From Prevotella aff. ruminicola Tc2-24 (GTDB taxonomy: Bacteria > Bacteroidota > Bacteroidia > Bacteroidales > Bacteroidaceae): a DNA stretch of 64,000 bases. Where the stretch lies: positions 124,001 to 188,000 of the forward strand of contig NZ_FOIQ01000005.1 in assembly GCF_900110895.1 (NCBI RefSeq), given 5' to 3'. How positions within the stretch are numbered: the first letter of the stretch is position 1; the number at the start of each line of letters is the position of its first letter. Both the position numbers and the translations under genes were made by a program. The notes beneath the pieces were generated by a model that was given only the letters and a program-made list of their open reading frames with translations, was not told where the DNA came from and made no database searches. Positions 60,759 through 64,000 of the stretch are shown here, in pieces.

Positions 60759-61319
60759 TCAGGATTGATCCTCCGCCTCATCGAGCAGCAGCAGGAAAGC
60801 AGAAGGGAGGAAAGCGATGGCCACGGCAGCGATATGTTCGATCTGCACCACCACGCACTTGTTTTTCTTCACACGTTTGATGGTACCTTCCACGCCCGCG
60901 AAATCGCCCTCGACCACTTTTACCCGCTGTCCCGGTTTGCCTGCGAAGTCAAGATTCTCCATATAGAACACCCTATCGTCTGTCACCGAGGCCACCCGCA
61001 TGAAGTTCTCCATCTGCCGGTCCGGCACCGTCAGAATATCATGGCGCAACACGTTGTTCCGATCGTCGAGCACAGGGTGCATCATATACCGAAGGGGCGT
61101 CAGCTCGCGCTTCGTCATCTTCAGTTCTGTGATCATCCTGTTGGTGGAGTGCACGAAGACCAGGTTACGGATGGCCGGTTTCAGCACACGATGACGCGGA
61201 TGCTTCCCTTCGATGTGCTCATAGTGCATGGGAATGAAGCTCTCGATGCCCAATGCATCCAGCGCCTCTTTCACCAGCACTTCCCGCGAATACGTGACAC
61301 GCATCGGAAACCAATGCAT
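60759..61319 (-). CDS. UpxY-family transcription antiterminator (NusG-like)
   Basis: The 186-residue protein has a NusG N-terminal domain (HWFPMRVTYSREVLVKEALD, FIPMHYE) and a C-terminal KOW domain (GQRVKVVEGDFAGVEGTIKR). UpxY proteins are encoded first in Bacteroides capsule loci and prevent early termination in their own 5' leader. Here the gene is first of 18, with a leader of about 200 bases. An in-frame GTG at 61355 may be the true start. Confidence 0.87.
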   Translation of the reverse strand: MHWFPMRVTYSREVLVKEALDALGIESFIPMHYEHIEGKHPRHRVLKPAIRNLVFVHSTNRMITELKMTKRELTPLRYMMHPVLDDRNNVLRHDILTVPDRQMENFMRVASVTDDRVFYMENLDFAGKPGQRVKVVEGDFAGVEGTIKRVKKNKCVVVQIEHIAAVAIAFLPSAFLLLLDEAEDQS

Positions 61320-61370
61320 CTCGTCTCTTCCCAGTTCTTTCGTTACTTCAGCCACAGATAATATAGGGGG

Positions 61371-61535
61371 TCACCGCCATCCTTATAGCAGTGACAAAGT
61401 CTTTTATCGTTTCATCTTTCTCAGTATCCATATTGCACTGACATTCAGCGACATCACAGAACCGATACACACATCCCACAACCCTCACGAGCCATCCTTT
61501 TAGGATGAGGAGACATTTCTCAAGGCGCAAAGGTA
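61371..61535 (-). promoter_or_regulatory. Leader and promoter of the polysaccharide locus
   Basis: Minus-strand TACCTTTG at 61535-61528 predicts a start near 61522 and a leader of about 200 bases to the upxY ATG. The leader has a hairpin CATCC/GGATG (61493-61507). A near-direct repeat, CTATAAGGATGGCGGTGA (61388-61371) and CTAAAAGGATGGCTCGTGA (61503-61485), is also present. This could be the site where UpxY acts; inference. Confidence 0.55.
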
Positions 61536-61654
61536 CGAAGAAATCTCGACAATATACAGAAAAAACTTCATAAAAAACAAAAAAAAATTCCCTTATCATA
61601 TCGGATTCAAAAAAAAAGGGTAATTTTGCCGTCGCAAGCAATTCGACCCCATAT
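61536..61654. other. Short divergent intergenic part with the phosphoesterase -7 box
   Basis: The stretch from upxY to the phosphoesterase gene holds no credible frame apart from the leader. TAATTTTG at 61621-61628 is a plus-strand -7 box 27 bases before the ATG at 61655. A poly-A run precedes it. Confidence 0.55.
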
Positions 61655-63100
61655 ATGACCCGCCATCCACATACACGCTTGGGCACGTTCCTGTTACTCT
61701 GTGTGCTCTGCCTGCCGGCTCACGCTGCCAAACGAATCTGCGTTCTCGCCGACACCCACGTCATGGCCCCATCGCTGGTCGACAGAAGCGACAACCAGGC
61801 ATGGCAAGCCGATTTGGCCGGGAACAAGAAAATGCAAGAGCTCAGTGTCCCCATTTTTGACGTTCTGGTCGAGCGAATCAAGAGTGACAAACCAGACGCG
61901 CTGCTCATCGTCGGCGACCTCACGAAAGACGGCGAGGTAGAGAGTCATGATTATGTGGTAAAAAAGCTGACAGAGATAGAGACTGCCGGCATCCCCGTCT
62001 ACGTCATTCCAGGCAACCATGACAGAGGCTGGACGGGTGGTGCCCGTAAATACGCCAACAACACCTATACGGACACGAAATACCTGTCGGAGACAAAATT
62101 CAGAACCTACTATCAGGACTTCGGCTACGGCGACACGTCCGAATGTCATGCTTCTACCCTCACCTATGCCACGCGCCTCTTCGACGGTCTCACGCTCATC
62201 GGTATCGACAGCGAACAGGATGCACGTATCGAACAGGACGCCATCGAATGGAGCTGTCGGAAAGCTCAGGAGGCACGCGACAGAGGCGATCAGGTTGTCG
62301 TCATGATGCACCACTCTCTGATCCCCCATTTCTACGGACAAGAGACCTTCCACGAGCAGTCGGTGGTCGACGACTGCGACGACATCCGCGACCGTCTGAT
62401 GGGCGCCGGTGTCAAGGTCGTGCTCACAGGCCACTATCACGTGTCCGACATCGCCAGATATACGAATGCCGACGGACAGACGATCTATGACATCTCGACA
62501 GGGTCGCCCATCTCCCATCCATGCGACTACAGGGCACTGGTCTTCGACGACACTTTCACGAAGCTAAATATCCTGACAAACACCATATCGTCACTCGACG
62601 GCTACGACGACTTTGCCGTCTACTCGGAACAGCGACTGAGGAAGGCCATCCAGAAATGGGCCGTCAACTGGCTCAGTCAACGGTCAGAAAACAAGTTGCT
62701 GGTCGAACTCATGTCACAGGCCGTCACCAATGTCTTTGTCATCCATGCCAATGGTAACGAACCCGCCAACCCTGCCTCCTCGGAAGCAGTCAGAATCTAC
62801 GACGATATCGAGTACTTAGCGCCGCTCTTCAGTCTAAGCGTCACCGACATCATGAAAGAGGTCAGTCTCTCGATGAAAAGCATACTTGGCGACTATCAGG
62901 ATCCTGCCGACATCACCAATGTGGTCGACGACCGCGAACTCACCATCACGCTCCCCCCTGTCCCTACTGCCATCAGCAGTATCCAGAGACAGCCAGGGCC
63001 GTCCGACGAAGCGTGGTACACCCTTCAGGGCCTCCGTCTGCCCCACCGTCCCACTCGTCCGGGGACATACATCCACCAAGGCAGATTCGTCATCCTATAA
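61655..63100 (+). CDS. Secreted calcineurin-type metallophosphoesterase
   Basis: The 481-residue protein has a signal peptide (LGTFLLLCVLCLPAHA). The five phosphoesterase motifs are ADTHV, VGDLTKDGEVESHD, PGNHDRGWTG, MMHHSLIPH and TGHYHVSD, which bind two metals. A C-terminal helical part follows, and the tail (TLQGLRLPHRPTRPGTYIHQ) looks like a short Por/PorSS-like or internal repeat sequence. It hydrolyses phosphoesters outside the cytoplasm; substrate unknown. Confidence 0.88.
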   Translation: MTRHPHTRLGTFLLLCVLCLPAHAAKRICVLADTHVMAPSLVDRSDNQAWQADLAGNKKMQELSVPIFDVLVERIKSDKPDALLIVGDLTKDGEVESHDYVVKKLTEIETAGIPVYVIPGNHDRGWTGGARKYANNTYTDTKYLSETKFRTYYQDFGYGDTSECHASTLTYATRLFDGLTLIGIDSEQDARIEQDAIEWSCRKAQEARDRGDQVVVMMHHSLIPHFYGQETFHEQSVVDDCDDIRDRLMGAGVKVVLTGHYHVSDIARYTNADGQTIYDISTGSPISHPCDYRALVFDDTFTKLNILTNTISSLDGYDDFAVYSEQRLRKAIQKWAVNWLSQRSENKLLVELMSQAVTNVFVIHANGNEPANPASSEAVRIYDDIEYLAPLFSLSVTDIMKEVSLSMKSILGDYQDPADITNVVDDRELTITLPPVPTAISSIQRQPGPSDEAWYTLQGLRLPHRPTRPGTYIHQGRFVIL

Positions 63101-63188
63101 TTAAGAAGGATTTTCACGCACGATACCAGTATGGCAGAGACTTATATGACATCGACTCTCACAGTTCAAATTAAACAATAACGATTCT

Positions 63189-63686
63189 ATGGACTTTCTG
63201 GAACTTGTCAAGAAAAGGTACAGCTGTAGGAACTATCAGCCTACAAGTATTGAAAAAGAGAAACTCGACTACATCATCGCATGTGTCCGTTTCGCCCCGT
63301 CGGCAGTGAACAAGCAGCCGTGGGCATTTCGCATCATCAGCAACAAGGAGGAGAAGGAAAAGCTCCGCCAGTGCTACGACCGTGAGTGGTTTGCCACCGC
63401 CCCCACCTATATCATGGCCTCGATCCTGCACGATGAGGAATGGGTAAGAGCCGACGGCAAGCATCATGGCAACATCGACATCGCCATTGCCGTTGAGCAC
63501 CTGTGTCTGGCGGCAGCCGAGCAGGGATTAGGCACCTGTTGGGTGTGCAACTTCGATGTGGAGAGATGCACACAACTGTTCAATATCCCTTCCAACGAAG
63601 AGGTGGCCGTGCTCATTCCTATCGGCTATGCCGCCGACGAGGCGAAAGAGAAAAAGCGCAAGGATCTCAAAGACATCCTGCGCTAA
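63189..63686 (+). CDS. Small nitroreductase-family protein
   Basis: The 165-residue protein begins LELVKKRYSCRNYQPTSIEK and has RFAPSAVNKQPWAF and LCLAAAEQGLGTCWVCNFD, the FMN-binding pattern of short nitroreductases. It probably reduces quinones or nitro compounds with NAD(P)H, with no specific substrate evident. Monocistronic as far as seen; converges with the HAD gene. Confidence 0.87.
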   Translation: MDFLELVKKRYSCRNYQPTSIEKEKLDYIIACVRFAPSAVNKQPWAFRIISNKEEKEKLRQCYDREWFATAPTYIMASILHDEEWVRADGKHHGNIDIAIAVEHLCLAAAEQGLGTCWVCNFDVERCTQLFNIPSNEEVAVLIPIGYAADEAKEKKRKDLKDILR

Positions 63687-63715
63687 GACCTGTGCGGAGC
63701 CTTCTCCACGCAATC

Positions 63716-64000
63716 CTATGCGGAGACGGCCTCCCACACGTCCTCCATCCTGTCAATGACGTAGTCGGCCCCTGCCGCCTCCAGTTCCTGTCGCGAACCA
63801 TTGCCCCATGTCACGCCACAGGTCCTAGCACCCGCATGGGCACCCATCATGATATCCACAGGCATGTCGCCCACCACCAGTGTCTCGTCGGCCCCGAAAT
63901 GCGTAGCCGCCAGCGTGTTCAGCACAGGCTCGGGGTGAGGCTTGGCATTCTTCACATCGTCGGCACCGATCAGATACGACACACACGCTGCGATCTGCAT
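63716..64000 (-). CDS. HAD-family phosphatase, C-terminal part (cut by window edge)
   Basis: The visible 94 residues include the HAD motif III Lys in AKPHPEPVLNTL and motif IV VVGDMPVDIMMGAHAGA, then TCGVTWGNGSR. This is the phosphoglycolate-phosphatase-like (Gph) pattern. The N-terminal part with the nucleophile Asp lies beyond the window. It converges with the nitroreductase gene. Confidence 0.85.
   Translation of the reverse strand: MQIAACVSYLIGADDVKNAKPHPEPVLNTLAATHFGADETLVVGDMPVDIMMGAHAGARTCGVTWGNGSRQELEAAGADYVIDRMEDVWEAVSA

Noticed and set aside
61348..61686. 112-codon minus-strand frame overlapping the upxY leader
   Set aside because: It spans the predicted promoter and the phosphoesterase start, has no family features and odd composition; the leader interpretation explains the stretch better.

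Overview
The window looks like a chromosomal segment of a Bacteroidales bacterium, most likely Prevotellaceae (Prevotella/Segatella-like). The evidence is the promoter grammar: a -7 box TAnnTTTG with a TTTG -33 box 19-20 bases upstream recurs at about ten genes, and no Shine-Dalgarno sequences are evident. Gene content agrees: a UpxY-type antiterminator, a type III glutamine synthetase, PyrD/PyrK, a DAHP synthase-chorismate mutase fusion, and a Vor/Kor-type 2-oxoacid:ferredoxin oxidoreductase. All calls come from reading the sequence; no database search was run.

Layout. 1-8 kb: the 5' end of ilvD, a secreted GH2 glycosidase, an FMN-binding protein, a four-gene 2-oxoacid oxidoreductase operon, a secreted carboxylesterase and a tiny TPR protein. 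8-12 kb: folD, ffh, queH, a TerB/J-domain protein and a GlsB-type membrane protein. 12-17.4 kb: an aromatic amino acid operon (pheA, aminotransferase, DAHP synthase/chorismate mutase, tyrA, EamA transporter). It is preceded by what reads as a complete ribosome-mediated attenuator, with a 24-residue Tyr/Phe-rich leader peptide, a terminator and an antiterminator. 17.4-21.4 kb: an SDR, an HXXEE membrane protein, a remnant of an XRE regulator, a Fic protein with two palindromic operator-like sites, and about 1 kb of gene-free DNA with branched inverted repeats. 21.4-30.4 kb: a CopA-like ATPase with a TSCPD protein, a free-Met-R-sulfoxide reductase, two very small candidate genes, an M48/PepC/WYL operon, a secreted small protein, a SlyD-like FKBP with a Cys/His tail, and aroC. 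30.4-43.4 kb: a candidate small RNA, pyrDK, an XRE regulator beside an AT-rich gap, holA, a lone HSDR_N protein, a zinc-ribbon/Nif3 pair, a lipoprotein nuclease, a FetAB-like exporter, the agmatine-to-putrescine pair and glnN.

43.4-61.5 kb is one co-directional surface-polysaccharide locus on the minus strand. It runs upxY, wzz, pseB-like dehydratase, SDR, SpsF-type cytidylyltransferase, NeuB/SpsE-type synthase, DUF218, an orphan protein, a DUF4910 peptidase-like protein, wzx, three GT2s, wzy, GT4, GT2 and two adjacent WecA/MraY-type initiating transferases. The sugar genes suggest a CMP-activated nonulosonate-like sugar, but the textbook pathway is incomplete here. The last 2.4 kb holds a secreted calcineurin-type phosphoesterase, a small nitroreductase and the C-terminal part of a HAD phosphatase cut by the window edge.

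The most notable points are the aromatic attenuator, the Fic gene with its operators, the structured non-coding kilobase at 20.4-21.4 kb, an orphan promoter-terminator pair at 30.4-30.55 kb, and the FetA-like ATPase with degenerate signature and switch motifs.
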